A DNA stretch of 64,000 nucleotides from Nocardia brasiliensis ATCC 700358 (GTDB taxonomy: Bacteria > Actinomycetota > Actinomycetes > Mycobacteriales > Mycobacteriaceae): positions 6,510,001 through 6,574,000 of the forward strand of contig NC_018681.1 of the NCBI RefSeq assembly GCF_000250675.2, given 5' to 3'. Both the position numbers and the translations under genes were made by a program. This document shows positions 49,408-58,019 of the stretch, in pieces. The number at the start of each line of letters is the position of its first letter. The stretch's first letter is position 1. The notes under the pieces are model-generated. The model did not search any database and was not told the DNA's origin. It worked only from the letters and a program-made list of their open reading frames with translations.

Positions 49408-50493
49408 CTATTCGAACAGGTCGAGGGTGGGTTGGGGGTCGCGGCCGCGGACTTCGATGGAGCCGAAGACGAGGTCGGGGGGTGGGACGAGGCCGAGGTG
49501 TTCCCAGGCGGCGGCGGTGGCTACGCGGCCGCGCGGGGTGCGCGCGACCATGCCCGCGCGGACGAGGAACGGCTCGCAGACCTCCTCGACGGTCGCGGCT
49601 TCTTCGCCTACCGCGACAGCGAGCGTCGAGACACCGACCGGGCCGCCGCCGAAACTGCGGACCAGCGCCGAAAGGACCGCGCGGTCCAGGCGGTCCAGGC
49701 CGAGCACGTCGACGTCGTACACCTCGAGCGCCGCCTGCGCGATCGGCTGGGTGATCACGCCGTCGGCGCGGACCTCCGCGTAGTCGCGGACGCGACGCAG
49801 CAGGCGGTTCGCGATGCGTGGCGTGCCCCGCGAGCGACCCGCGATCTCGGCGGCCGCATCGTGGTCGATCTCGACGCCGAGGATCTGCGCCGACCGCAGC
49901 AGAATGCGCAGCAGTTCGGCGGGCTCGTAGAAGTCCATGTGCCCGGTGAAACCGAAACGGTCCCGCAGCGGGCCGGTCAGCGCACCGGACCGAGTCGTCG
50001 CGCCCACCAGCGTGAACGGGGCGATGTCCAGCGGAATCGAGGTCGCGCCGGGACCTTTGCCGACCACGACGTCGACGCGGAAATCCTCCATCGCGAGGTA
50101 CAGCATTTCTTCGGCGGGCCGGGCGATCCGGTGGATCTCGTCGATGAACAGCACATCGCCGTCGACCAGGTTGCTGAGCATCGCGGCCAGATCACCCGCC
50201 CGTTCCAGCGCGGGCCCGGAGGTGATGCGCAGCGCGGTACCGAGCTCCCCCGCGATGATCATCGCCATGCTGGTCTTGCCGAGCCCGGGCGGACCGGACA
50301 GCAGCACGTGATCCGGCGTGCCACCACGCTGTTTCGCGCCGCGCAGCACCAGCGCCAGTTGCTCGCGCACCCGGGGCTGACCGATGAAGTCGTCCAGCGA
50401 TTTCGGGCGCAGGCTGGCTTCGATCTCGCCGTCGGATTTCAAATAGCTGGACGTGACCTGGGATTCGGGCGCTTCGTCTTCGTCGTGATCCAT
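49408..50493 (-). CDS. ruvB: Holliday junction helicase subunit RuvB
   Basis: This 361-residue AAA+ motor drives branch migration with RuvA. Walker A GPPGLGKT (67-74), Walker B LFIDEIHR, sensor TTRSGAL and the C-terminal winged helix (VGVSTLAVAVGEEAATVEEVCEPFLVRAGMVARTPRGR) are all present. It is the last gene of ruvCAB in the usual actinobacterial order, 6 bases after the ruvA stop. Confidence 0.97.
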   Translation of the reverse strand: MDHDEDEAPESQVTSSYLKSDGEIEASLRPKSLDDFIGQPRVREQLALVLRGAKQRGGTPDHVLLSGPPGLGKTSMAMIIAGELGTALRITSGPALERAGDLAAMLSNLVDGDVLFIDEIHRIARPAEEMLYLAMEDFRVDVVVGKGPGATSIPLDIAPFTLVGATTRSGALTGPLRDRFGFTGHMDFYEPAELLRILLRSAQILGVEIDHDAAAEIAGRSRGTPRIANRLLRRVRDYAEVRADGVITQPIAQAALEVYDVDVLGLDRLDRAVLSALVRSFGGGPVGVSTLAVAVGEEAATVEEVCEPFLVRAGMVARTPRGRVATAAAWEHLGLVPPPDLVFGSIEVRGRDPQPTLDLFE

Positions 50494-50499
50494 GAGCGA

Positions 50500-51105
50500 T
50501 TACCGATTCTTGCCGAGCAGGTTGAGCGCGGCCCGCAGCGCCGAGGACGTGCCGGCGGCAGGCTGTTCGGCCAGGACGGAGTCGATCGCCTGCTCGGCCT
50601 GTTTGACGGGAAACCCGAGACCGGTGAGCGCCTCGACCACCTGGTCGCGCACGGGTGTGACGACCGCGGCCGGGGTCGCGCCGGGCGGACCCGATTGCAC
50701 CGGAACAAGATTCACCTTGTCCCGCAGCTCGACCACCATGCGTTCGGCGCCGCGCTTACCGATACCGGGCACGCGGGTGAGCGCCGCGACGTTGCTTTCC
50801 GCGAGCGCCTTGCGCAGCGCTTCGGGTTCCAGCACCGCGAGCACCGCCATCGCCAGCCGCGGACCGACCCCGGACACGGTCTGCAGCAGACCGAACAGGT
50901 CGCGGGCCTCGGTGTCGGCGAAGCCGTACAGCGTCATCGAGTCCTCGCGCACGATCATCGCGGTGTACAGCCGGGTCTCCTCGCCGCGGGTCAGCGTGGA
51001 CAGCGTCGCGGGCGTGACGTTGAGGCGGTAACCGATGCCCGCCGCCTCGATCACCGTGTGGTCGAGGGCGATCTCCAGCACCTCGCCGCGAACCGACGCG
51101 ATCAC
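50500..51105 (-). CDS. ruvA: Holliday junction DNA-binding subunit RuvA
   Basis: This 201-residue RuvA tetramer subunit holds the junction. The order is an OB-fold domain (VRGEVLEIALDHTVIEAAGIGYRLNV), two helix-hairpin-helix motifs (LLQTVSGVGPRLAMAVL and LTRVPGIGKRGAERMVVEL) and the small RuvB-binding domain VEALTGLGFPVKQAEQAI. The GTG overlaps the ruvC stop (GTGA at 51102-51105). Confidence 0.95.
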   Translation of the reverse strand: MIASVRGEVLEIALDHTVIEAAGIGYRLNVTPATLSTLTRGEETRLYTAMIVREDSMTLYGFADTEARDLFGLLQTVSGVGPRLAMAVLAVLEPEALRKALAESNVAALTRVPGIGKRGAERMVVELRDKVNLVPVQSGPPGATPAAVVTPVRDQVVEALTGLGFPVKQAEQAIDSVLAEQPAAGTSSALRAALNLLGKNR

Positions 51106-51671
51106 CTCTGTACCGCCTTCCGTTGTTCGGCAAGCCGTTCCGCGTACTTGCGCTGTGCCTCTGCCGCGCGGGCCTCGGCCTTGGCCATGCGTTCCAGCAG
51201 CGGCGCCCGCCAACAATGGCAGATGGCCAGCGCCAGCGCATCCGCCGCGTCGGCGGGTTTCGGCGCGACCTGCAAGCCGAGGATGCGGGTGACCATGGCC
51301 GTGACCTGCGCCTTGTCCGCGGTGCCGTTGCCGGTGACCGCGGCCTTCACCTCGCTGGGCGTGTGGAACATGACCGGGATGCCGCGGCGCGCGGCCGCCA
51401 GCGCGATCACGCCGCCCGCCTGCGCGGTACCCATCGCGGTACGCACATTGTGCTGGGCGAAGACGCGTTCGATCGCGACGGCCCCCGGTTTGTGCGTGTC
51501 CATCCAGTGTTCGGCGGCGTCGGCGACCTGCAGTAGTCGCTGGGCGAGGTCCATGTCGGCGGGGGTGCGGACCACGTCGACGTCGATCGCGGTCACCTTC
51601 CGCCCCAGCCCGCCCTCGACGATGCTGAGGCCGCACCGGGTGAGCCCGGGATCGACACCCATCACCCGCAC
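51102..51671 (-). CDS. ruvC: Holliday junction resolvase RuvC
   Basis: This 189-residue endonuclease has catalytic carboxylates in GVDPGL (first Asp), AIERVF (Glu) and DAADALALA (late Asp), plus HTPSEVKAAVTGNGTADKAQV. Homodimers nick Holliday junctions. GAGAGGGG is placed before GTG 51671. It is first gene of ruvCAB and is preceded by a LexA-type SOS box, so probably DNA-damage induced. A C-terminal basic helix of about 25 residues extends past the E. coli length. Confidence 0.95.
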   Translation of the reverse strand: MRVMGVDPGLTRCGLSIVEGGLGRKVTAIDVDVVRTPADMDLAQRLLQVADAAEHWMDTHKPGAVAIERVFAQHNVRTAMGTAQAGGVIALAAARRGIPVMFHTPSEVKAAVTGNGTADKAQVTAMVTRILGLQVAPKPADAADALALAICHCWRAPLLERMAKAEARAAEAQRKYAERLAEQRKAVQR

Positions 51672-51690
51672 GAATTCCCCTCTCGCAGAC

Positions 51691-51713
51691 ACGAACAACT
51701 GTTCGAGAGTGTA
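51691..51713 (-). promoter_or_regulatory. LexA (SOS) box and -10 element of ruvCAB
   Basis: ACGAAC-AACT-GTTCGA (51691-51706) matches the actinobacterial SOS box TCGAAC-N4-GTTCGA at 11 of 12 positions and lies directly beside a TACACT -10 hexamer (minus strand, 51708-51713), about 20-35 bases before the ruvC start. Confidence 0.7.
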
Positions 51714-51898
51714 GCGGAGGCAAGGGGTTCGGTGCCCCAGCGACACGGGCACCAGCCGAGCTGGCGGGCCTCGACCACGACGCTCAGCATGAGCACGAAG
51801 CATGAGCGGATGACATTGGCTGTGCGAGCGGACGGCCTCGGGGTCGTGCGAAACGAGGCGCGGCCGGATTCGGCACGACCGCCGTTTCGGCCGCTCGG

Positions 51899-52339
51899 CT
51901 AGGCGACTGTGTTCGGTAAGCCGAGTAGTTCCGGGGTGCGGGCGCGGGCGGACCATTCGCGGGCCGGGTCGGTGACGAGTTTGCGGGCGGCGAGGTCGAG
52001 GAGGCCGCTCACGTGGGTGACCGTGGCGGCGTGGACGCCGTCGGCGCGGGTCAGCATGTGTTCGACGCGGTAGGTCTTGCCGGTCCCCCACAACCACACG
52101 CACGACACGTCGACCGTGTCACCGCCGCGCAGTTCCCGATGGAACTTGATGGTCGTCTCGAGGTTCACCGGCCCGAAGCCCGCGGCGATCAACTCTGCCA
52201 CCGAAACACCCGCCGCCTGCACGCATGCGAACCGCGCGTGGTCGGCGTACTGGTGATAGGCGGCACCCGTCACATGCAACTGCGGATCCAGATCAGACAC
52301 CCGCACTTCGATTCGCGCACTGAACGACACGCTCGGCAC
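51899..52339 (-). CDS. acyl-CoA thioesterase, hot-dog fold (4HBT-like)
   Basis: This 146-residue single hot-dog domain protein carries RIEVRVSDLDPQLHVTGAAYHQYADHARF, with the Asp-x-Asp-x-x-x-H-V pattern of the 4-hydroxybenzoyl-CoA thioesterase family near the start, then ETTIKFHRELRGGDTVDVSC. It probably hydrolyses a small acyl-CoA. GTG 52339 follows GGGGGTGG. It is divergent from the membrane esterase gene. Confidence 0.75.
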   Translation of the reverse strand: MPSVSFSARIEVRVSDLDPQLHVTGAAYHQYADHARFACVQAAGVSVAELIAAGFGPVNLETTIKFHRELRGGDTVDVSCVWLWGTGKTYRVEHMLTRADGVHAATVTHVSGLLDLAARKLVTDPAREWSARARTPELLGLPNTVA

Positions 52340-52436
52340 TATGCCACCCCCTACCGACACGTTTCCCCCACCACGCCTCTCGCGCACAGGGGGCTGGAAG
52401 TCGATTCACAGGGTGTCTCGAGGAACGGTGTCGACA

Positions 52437-53921
52437 ATGCCGTACGTGTCTGCCTTTGGTGTGCTGCTCGCCGCGCCCGCGAACCCGGCGCCGCCGCCGG
52501 CTCCGCAGTTGCCGTCGGCGAAGCTGAATCCGAACTATCAGAACACTTTTCACCACGGGATCTCGCTGCTGCACGGCTGGCTGCCGCTGACGATCGAGGT
52601 CGTCGCGGCGGTGTTTCTGCTGGTCGCGGTGGCGCGGTGGACTCGGCGCTGGTGGCTGGTCCAGGTGCCGGTCTGTCTGCTGCTGGGGGTGGCGGGCGCA
52701 CTGGTCGCGCGGTGGTACGTGACCAATCAGGGGCTGGCGTCCGACCCGGCGCCCGCATTGCTGTGGGCGTGCGTCGGCGGGACGGTCGCGGCGCTGGGCG
52801 TCCTGGTGCTCGGCTGGCGCGGTGCGAACTGGTGGCGGCGTGGCGTTGCGGCGCTTGCGATTCCGCTGGCGCTGCTGAGTACCGGGGTCGTGCTGAACCA
52901 ATGGGTCGGCTACTACCCGACGGTGCAGTCGGCGTGGGGTGCGCTCACCGCCGGACCGCTACCGCAGCAGACCGATCTCGACGCGCTGGACGGATTGCGC
53001 GAAACCGGCGTCACCACCGGCAAGATCGTGCCGGTCCGAATTCCCGACGCGGGCAGCGATTTTCCACATCGCACCGAATACGTCTACCTGCCGCCCGCCT
53101 GGTTCGCGGGTCCGACGCCGCCGACCCTGCCGGTGGTGATGATGATCGGCGGCGAATTCAATACGCCTGCCGACTGGATTCGCAGCGGCCAGATCATGCC
53201 CGCCGTCGACGCGTTCACCACGGCCGACGGGGGTCGCGCGCCGATTCTCGTCTTCGTCGATTCCAGTGGGAGTTTCAACAACGACACCGAATGCGTGAAC
53301 GGTCCGCGCGGCGACGCCGCCGACCATCTGACCCGAGATGTGCCGAGCTACCTGGAATCCCGGTTCGGTGCGTCGGCCGATCCGGCGCAGTGGGCGGTGG
53401 TCGGCTGGTCGATGGGCGGCACCTGCGCGGTCGACCTGGCGGTGATGCATCCGGAACTGGTACACACCTTCGTCGATATCGCAGGCGATCTCGGGCCTAC
53501 CTCGGGCACCAAGGACCAGACCGTCGCGCGATTGTTCGGCGGCAACGCCGAGCAGTGGGCGGCTTTCGACCCGCTCACGGTGATGGCCGCGCACGGCCGA
53601 TACACCGGTGTCGCAGGGCTTTTCGACGATCTGACGCCGCCCGACCGGAATCCCGCACGCGGCAACCACGGTGCGGCGGGCGCAGCTCCGCGTCCCCCGG
53701 CCGAGGACGACACCGCCGGGATCGGCGGCCACGACGGCATCCAGGACACCGGCGAGGTCGGCGCGGCCGAAAAGCTGTGCGCGCAAGGACGAGCGGTCGG
53801 GATCGACTGCACCATCCACACCACTCAGGGCGGGCACACCTGGCAATTCGCCGCCGCCGCGTTCACCTCGTCGTTCCCCTGGATAGTCGCCCGCCTCGGA
53901 CTGCCCGTCCCCACGCCCTGA
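52437..53921 (+). CDS. membrane-anchored esterase (Ag85/enterochelin-esterase-like fold)
   Basis: This 494-residue protein begins with about four hydrophobic helices (residues 40-170, such as LTIEVVAAVFLLVAVARW, VPVCLLLGVAGALVARW and ALAIPLALLSTGVVLNQWVGYY) followed by an outer alpha/beta hydrolase of the esterase D/antigen 85 type: EYVYLPPAWFAG, VVMMIGGEFNTPADW, WAVVGWSMGGTCAVDLAV with nucleophile G-W-S-M-G and TTQGGHTW with the His. In mycolata such proteins act in or beside the envelope, for instance on mycolate esters; that link is inference. ATG 52437 is the preferred start. Confidence 0.75.
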   Translation: MPYVSAFGVLLAAPANPAPPPAPQLPSAKLNPNYQNTFHHGISLLHGWLPLTIEVVAAVFLLVAVARWTRRWWLVQVPVCLLLGVAGALVARWYVTNQGLASDPAPALLWACVGGTVAALGVLVLGWRGANWWRRGVAALAIPLALLSTGVVLNQWVGYYPTVQSAWGALTAGPLPQQTDLDALDGLRETGVTTGKIVPVRIPDAGSDFPHRTEYVYLPPAWFAGPTPPTLPVVMMIGGEFNTPADWIRSGQIMPAVDAFTTADGGRAPILVFVDSSGSFNNDTECVNGPRGDAADHLTRDVPSYLESRFGASADPAQWAVVGWSMGGTCAVDLAVMHPELVHTFVDIAGDLGPTSGTKDQTVARLFGGNAEQWAAFDPLTVMAAHGRYTGVAGLFDDLTPPDRNPARGNHGAAGAAPRPPAEDDTAGIGGHDGIQDTGEVGAAEKLCAQGRAVGIDCTIHTTQGGHTWQFAAAAFTSSFPWIVARLGLPVPTP

Positions 53922-54046
53922 ACATGGATTTCCAGGCCGGCCCTGGCAAAAGCGCGGCAGCACAAGCTCGTTCGCGCTGCCATTTGCCGCAGAACCAACG
54001 CCTGAACGCAGTGCCGGTACTGAACGCGGAACCGGGCGCGAGAAGT

Positions 54047-55009
54047 TCAGCTCACCGCCCCGGCCCGGAACGTCCTCCGGTAAGCGTTGGGCGAGACGCC
54101 GATCGCGTCGTTCAGGTGCTGGCGCAGTGACGTTCCGGTCGCGAACCCGACCTCACCCGCGATCCGATCGATCGTCAGGTCGGTCGACTCCAGGAGGTGC
54201 CGCGCACGAAAGAGGCGTTGCTGGATGAGCCAGCGTCCCGGGCTCATCCCCACCTCGTCGCTGAAGCGACGGGCGAAGGTGCGCTTGCTCATTCGCGCAC
54301 GGCCGGCGAGTTCGTCGATGGTCAGCGGTAGGTGCAGGTTCGCCAGCGCCCACTCCCGGGCGGCCGCCGTTCCCGCCGAGGTCGACGGCGGCACCGGCTG
54401 TTCGATGTACTGCGCCTGACCACCCTCCCGGAACGGCGGCACCACGCACCGGCGCGCCACCGCGTTGGCGACCGCGCTGCCGTGATCGCGCCGCACCACG
54501 TGCAGGCACACGTCGAGTCCCGCTGCGGCACCGGCGGAGGTGAGCACGTCGTCATCGTCGACGTAGAGCACATCGGGATCGAGCAGGACCTTCGGGAAGG
54601 TGCGCCGGAACCGCTCGGCCTCGCGCCAATGTGTGGTCGCGGGTCGCCCGTCGAGTAGTCCGGCCGCCGCGAGGACGAAGGAGCCGGTGCAGATCGCCAC
54701 GATTCTGGCACCAGGCCGGATCCGGGCGAACGCGGCACGCACCGGCGGCGGCAGTGCACCGTCGAGGGTCATCCGGATATCGCAGGCGGGCACCACCACC
54801 GTGTCCGCGGTCGCGAGCAGCCCGCTGTCGTGCTCGACCGCGATCGCATAGTCCGCGCTGGTGCGCACCGGTCGCCCGTCGATCGAGCAGGTGCGAATCT
54901 CATAGCGCCCGCTCGCGCTGCCGAACACCCGATTCGGGATGCCGAGTTCGAACGGATAGACCCCATCCAGGGCAAGCGCGACCACTCGATGAACTGCGGC
55001 AGACCTCAT
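54047..55009 (-). CDS. GlxA-type AraC regulator with DJ-1/PfpI domain
   Basis: This 320-residue protein has an N-terminal DJ-1/PfpI-type domain (VVALALDGVYPFELGIPNRVF, IVAICTGSFVLAAAGLLDGRPATTHW with the usual Cys position) and a C-terminal AraC HTH pair (LTIDELAGRARMSKRTFARRF and DLTIDRIAGEVGFATGTSLRQHLNDAIGVSPNAYRR). GlxA family members regulate metabolic genes by sensing small ligands. The ATG at 55009 is chosen since upstream extension has no domain content. Confidence 0.88.
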   Translation of the reverse strand: MRSAAVHRVVALALDGVYPFELGIPNRVFGSASGRYEIRTCSIDGRPVRTSADYAIAVEHDSGLLATADTVVVPACDIRMTLDGALPPPVRAAFARIRPGARIVAICTGSFVLAAAGLLDGRPATTHWREAERFRRTFPKVLLDPDVLYVDDDDVLTSAGAAAGLDVCLHVVRRDHGSAVANAVARRCVVPPFREGGQAQYIEQPVPPSTSAGTAAAREWALANLHLPLTIDELAGRARMSKRTFARRFSDEVGMSPGRWLIQQRLFRARHLLESTDLTIDRIAGEVGFATGTSLRQHLNDAIGVSPNAYRRTFRAGAVS

Positions 55010-55205
55010 GGCACGATCATATCGAGGGAGAGCAATCATGCCATTCGCCGTCGCGCCAGACCGTTCGGCAGGCGCTACCGACCCCGAGTACTTCAAGGTC
55101 GGCACGCCCCGACACTTACGGCCGCAGCGGTCTGAAACCGAATATTTTTCCGCGCGGCGCTTGCCTGAATCCGCCAAATCGGGGCCTGCACGCTTCTACC
55201 ATCCG

Positions 55206-55415
55206 ATGATGAGCACTGTTGTGAAGGCTGTCCTCGAGGGCGGGCCGAAAGACATGCCCGCGCGCATCGTTCCCATCACCCCGCCGGGGATCGAGTTGAA
55301 GGTCAAGCACCAAGGCGCGTACGAACACTTCAAGGTCACCGCGCGGGAGCAGGACACCCCCGAGGGGCGGTTGCGCGTCTACGAATGGTGCGACAGCACC
55401 CCGATCCCGGAGTGA
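55206..55415 (+). CDS. small conserved protein (DUF5988-like, 69 aa)
   Basis: This 69-residue protein reads VVKAVLEGGPKDMPARIVPI, then PPGIELKVKHQGAYEHFKVT and RVYEWCDSTPIPE. The G-G-P near the start and the Y-E-H-F in the middle recall DUF5988 proteins of actinomycetes, whose function is unknown. Two adjacent ATGs (55206, 55209) are possible starts; the ribosome site is weak. It is divergent from the GlxA-type regulator. Confidence 0.6.
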   Translation: MMSTVVKAVLEGGPKDMPARIVPITPPGIELKVKHQGAYEHFKVTAREQDTPEGRLRVYEWCDSTPIPE

Positions 55416-55548
55416 TGCGGGCGTAATCGACCAGCGTGGCCGGTCGTCGTCGAGCGACCGGCCCGCCTTCCCGGAACTCCGCCGGTTCTGCACCCTGGAC
55501 AAACGCGTAACCAAGTAGTTACGCTTTCGCCGTGGAAGAAGCAGTCCC

Positions 55549-55905
55549 GTGGACGACATAGCAGGCGCGATCGCCGATCCGGTGCGCAGGCAGATCCTCG
55601 AGCTGTTGCGCGACACCCGGCTCACCGCCGGGGATATCGCCCAGCAGTTCGAGATCAGCAGACCCGCGGTGAGCAGGCACCTGCGCGTCCTGCGCGAAAG
55701 TGGCCTGGTCCATGCCGAACTCGTCGGCAGGCAGCGGTTCTACCTGCTCGACCCGGCCCCGCTCGGCGACCTCGCCACGTGGATCGCTCGCTTCGACACC
55801 GCTTCCGCGTGGGAGCGCAGGCTCGACGCACTCGACACCGAGGTCTACCGCACGCGCCGCGAACGCCGTGCCGATCAGACCGAACCGAAGGAGAACACCG
55901 CATGA
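55549..55905 (+). CDS. ArsR-family regulator
   Basis: This 118-residue winged-helix protein has the ArsR pattern DPVRRQILELLRDTRLTAGDIAQQFEISRPAVSRHLRVLRESGLVHAELVGRQRFYLLD. No Cys metal site is seen, so it is probably of the SRPBCC-linked, non-metal subtype. It overlaps the following START-domain gene by four bases (ATGA), the common ArsR-AHSA1 arrangement in which the two are co-regulated. Confidence 0.88.
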   Translation: MDDIAGAIADPVRRQILELLRDTRLTAGDIAQQFEISRPAVSRHLRVLRESGLVHAELVGRQRFYLLDPAPLGDLATWIARFDTASAWERRLDALDTEVYRTRRERRADQTEPKENTA

Positions 55906-56390
55906 CCCCCACCCCCACCGGCAGCGTCGATCGCACCGGCGGCCGTCGCGACCTCATCCTCACCCGGACCTATCGCGCGCCCATCGCCGACGTCTGGGCC
56001 AGCGTCACCGAATCCGACCGCACCGCACGCTGGTTCGGCCCGTGGGAGGGCACGCCGGGCGCGGGCAGCCGGATCAAGGTGCAGATGCTGTTCGAAGAGG
56101 GCGCTGGCTGGTGCGACGCGCAGATCGACGCGTGCGAACCGCCGCGCCGCCTCGCCCTCACCACCGAGGACGACTTCGGTACCTGGCATCTGGAAATCGT
56201 GCTCACCGAGACCGGCGGCGTCACGGAACTGGTCTTCACCCACCACCTCGAGCCCGAAGCGCCGATCGGTCAGGTCGGCCCCGGCTGGGAGTACTATCTG
56301 GACGCGCTCGGGGCGGCCCGCGACAACACGGACCGCCCCGATTTCGAGGAGTACTACCCCTCGATGCAGCAGTATTACGACGAGCTCTAG
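55902..56390 (+). CDS. SRPBCC/AHSA1-like START-fold protein
   Basis: This 162-residue START/Bet v1-fold protein carries RTYRAPIADVWASVTESDRTARWFGPWEGTPGAGSRIKV at the N-terminus and ELVFTHHLEP and DFEEYYPSMQQYYDEL towards the C-terminus, which match the AHSA1 ligand-binding cavity family. Co-transcribed with the ArsR gene (AAGGAG before ATG 55902). It probably binds a hydrophobic small molecule; the function is unknown. It converges with yebC and their stops overlap by four bases. Confidence 0.8.
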   Translation: MTPTPTGSVDRTGGRRDLILTRTYRAPIADVWASVTESDRTARWFGPWEGTPGAGSRIKVQMLFEEGAGWCDAQIDACEPPRRLALTTEDDFGTWHLEIVLTETGGVTELVFTHHLEPEAPIGQVGPGWEYYLDALGAARDNTDRPDFEEYYPSMQQYYDEL

Positions 56391-57139
56391 TCGTCTAGTT
56401 CGGCCAGCACCTCGTCGGAGATGTCGACGTTCGTGTACACGTTCTGCACGTCGTCACTGTCTTCGAGCGCGTCGACCAGTTTGAACACTTTGCGGGCGCC
56501 GTCGGCGTCGACCGCGACCGACACCGACGGCTGGAAGCCGGATTCGGCGGAGTCGTAATCGATTTCGGCGGCCTGCAGTGCTTTGCGCACCGGGATCAGG
56601 TCGCTCGGCTCGCTGATGATCTCGAACGATTCACCGAGGTCGTTGACCTCCTCGGCGCCCGCGTCGAGCACGGCCATCAGGACGTCGTCCTCGGACAGGC
56701 CGTTCTTCTCGAGCGTCACCACGCCCTTGCGGTGGAACAGGTAGGACACCGAGCCCGGATCGGCCATGTTGCCGCCGTTGCGGGTCATCGCGACGCGCAC
56801 CTCGCCCGCGGCGCGGTTGCGGTTGTCGGTGAGGCACTCGATCAGCACGGCGACACCGTTGGGGCCGTAGCCCTCGTACATGATGGTCTGCCAGTCGGCG
56901 CCGCCGGCTTCTTCACCACCACCGCGCTTGCGGGCGCGTTCGATGTTGTCGTTGGGCACCGACGACTTCTTCGCCTTCTGGATGGCGTCGTAGAGCGTCG
57001 GGTTGCCTGCGGGGTCACTACCACCCGTGCGGGCCGCCACCTCGATGTTCTTGATCAACTTGGCGAAGAGCTTGCCGCGCTTCGCGTCGATCCCCGCCTT
57101 CTTGTGCTTGGTGGTGGCCCATTTGGAGTGGCCGCTCAT
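56387..57139 (-). CDS. yebC: YebC/PmpR-type regulator or translation factor
   Basis: This 250-residue protein is of the YebC family: MSGHSKWATTKHKKAGIDAKRGKLFAKLIKNIEVAARTGG at the start, TIMYEGYGPNGVAVLIECLTDNRNRAAGEVR, and an acidic C-terminus. Members were called transcriptional regulators (PmpR) and more recently linked to translation of Pro-rich stretches. It keeps the mycobacterial position (Rv2603c) upstream of the PLP genes. Confidence 0.93.
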   Translation of the reverse strand: MSGHSKWATTKHKKAGIDAKRGKLFAKLIKNIEVAARTGGSDPAGNPTLYDAIQKAKKSSVPNDNIERARKRGGGEEAGGADWQTIMYEGYGPNGVAVLIECLTDNRNRAAGEVRVAMTRNGGNMADPGSVSYLFHRKGVVTLEKNGLSEDDVLMAVLDAGAEEVNDLGESFEIISEPSDLIPVRKALQAAEIDYDSAESGFQPSVSVAVDADGARKVFKLVDALEDSDDVQNVYTNVDISDEVLAELDD

Positions 57140-57280
57140 TCCCTACTTCCTTCAGGTCGATGGCACGTTTTGTGGTTGTACCGTACCGGCCGAGCCGGAA
57201 GGACAACTTCACCAGCTTAGTGGACGCCACCGGACCGAGTCCGACCGCAGCCCTGCGGCGGAGTTCGGCGAGCGTGCGGA

Positions 57281-57928
57281 CTACGCGGCCCGCACCAGGT
57301 CGACGAACAGGCGGTGCACCCGCAGATCGCCGGTGACCTCGGGATGGAACGAGGTCGCCAGCACGTTCCCTTGGCGCACAGCCACGATGCGCCCGGCGAA
57401 CGGCCCGTCCGGCACGGTCGCGAGCACCTCGACGCCGTCACCCGCGCGTTCCACCCACGGCGCGCGGATGAACACCGCCCGCACCGGGCCGTCGTCCAGG
57501 CCGGTGAACTCCAGGTCGACCTCGAAAGAGTCGACCTGTCGCCCGAACGCGTTGCGGCGCACCGTCATATCGATACCCGACAGATGCTTCGCGTCCGGCC
57601 TGGTGTCGAGCACCTCGTCGGCGAGCAGGATCATGCCCGCGCAGGAACCGAAGGCGGGCATGCCGTCCCGCAGTCGTGCCCGCACCGGCTCCAGCAGTTC
57701 GAAGGCTTCCAGCAGCTTGCTGATCGCGGTCGATTCGCCACCCGGCAGCACCAGCGCCTCCACCGCGGCCAACTCCGACGCGCGACGCACCAGGACCGCC
57801 TCCGCGCCGCAGTGTTCGAGCGCCGCGATGTGCTCACGGACATCGCCCTGCAAGGCCAGCACGCCCACGGTCGGACGCGACGGCACGGGGTCCGCGACGG
57901 TGGGTGCGGCGACCGGGGAAGCGTTCAC
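57281..57928 (-). CDS. pdxT: glutaminase subunit of PLP synthase
   Basis: This 215-residue class I glutamine amidotransferase carries LVLPGGESTAISKLLE (GGES motif at 63-66), FGSCAGMILLADEVLD with catalytic Cys 96, and SFHPEVTGD with the His-Glu pair. It makes ammonia for PdxS in pyridoxal 5'-phosphate synthesis. The partner pdxS is at the right end of this window, separated by tesB and other genes, not adjacent. Confidence 0.96.
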   Translation of the reverse strand: MNASPVAAPTVADPVPSRPTVGVLALQGDVREHIAALEHCGAEAVLVRRASELAAVEALVLPGGESTAISKLLEAFELLEPVRARLRDGMPAFGSCAGMILLADEVLDTRPDAKHLSGIDMTVRRNAFGRQVDSFEVDLEFTGLDDGPVRAVFIRAPWVERAGDGVEVLATVPDGPFAGRIVAVRQGNVLATSFHPEVTGDLRVHRLFVDLVRAA

Positions 57929-58019
57929 CCGGAAAAGTTTACGGTCCGCCGCGGTGTGGGCCTGCTCACGGTGTCCGTCAGGGTTCCGTCAACGGCGGGG
58001 TCGAGCGGCCCTGGGCGGG

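Noticed and set aside
55008..55205. Upstream extension of the DUF5988-like gene
   Set aside because: The extra N-terminal residues overlap the divergent GlxA promoter and have no conserved content; the ATGs at 55206/55209 fit better.
57003..58019. Very long N-terminal extension of the KimA-like permease
   Set aside because: It lies antisense to pdxT and yebC and is Ser/Arg/Thr-rich; the permease begins near 58020.
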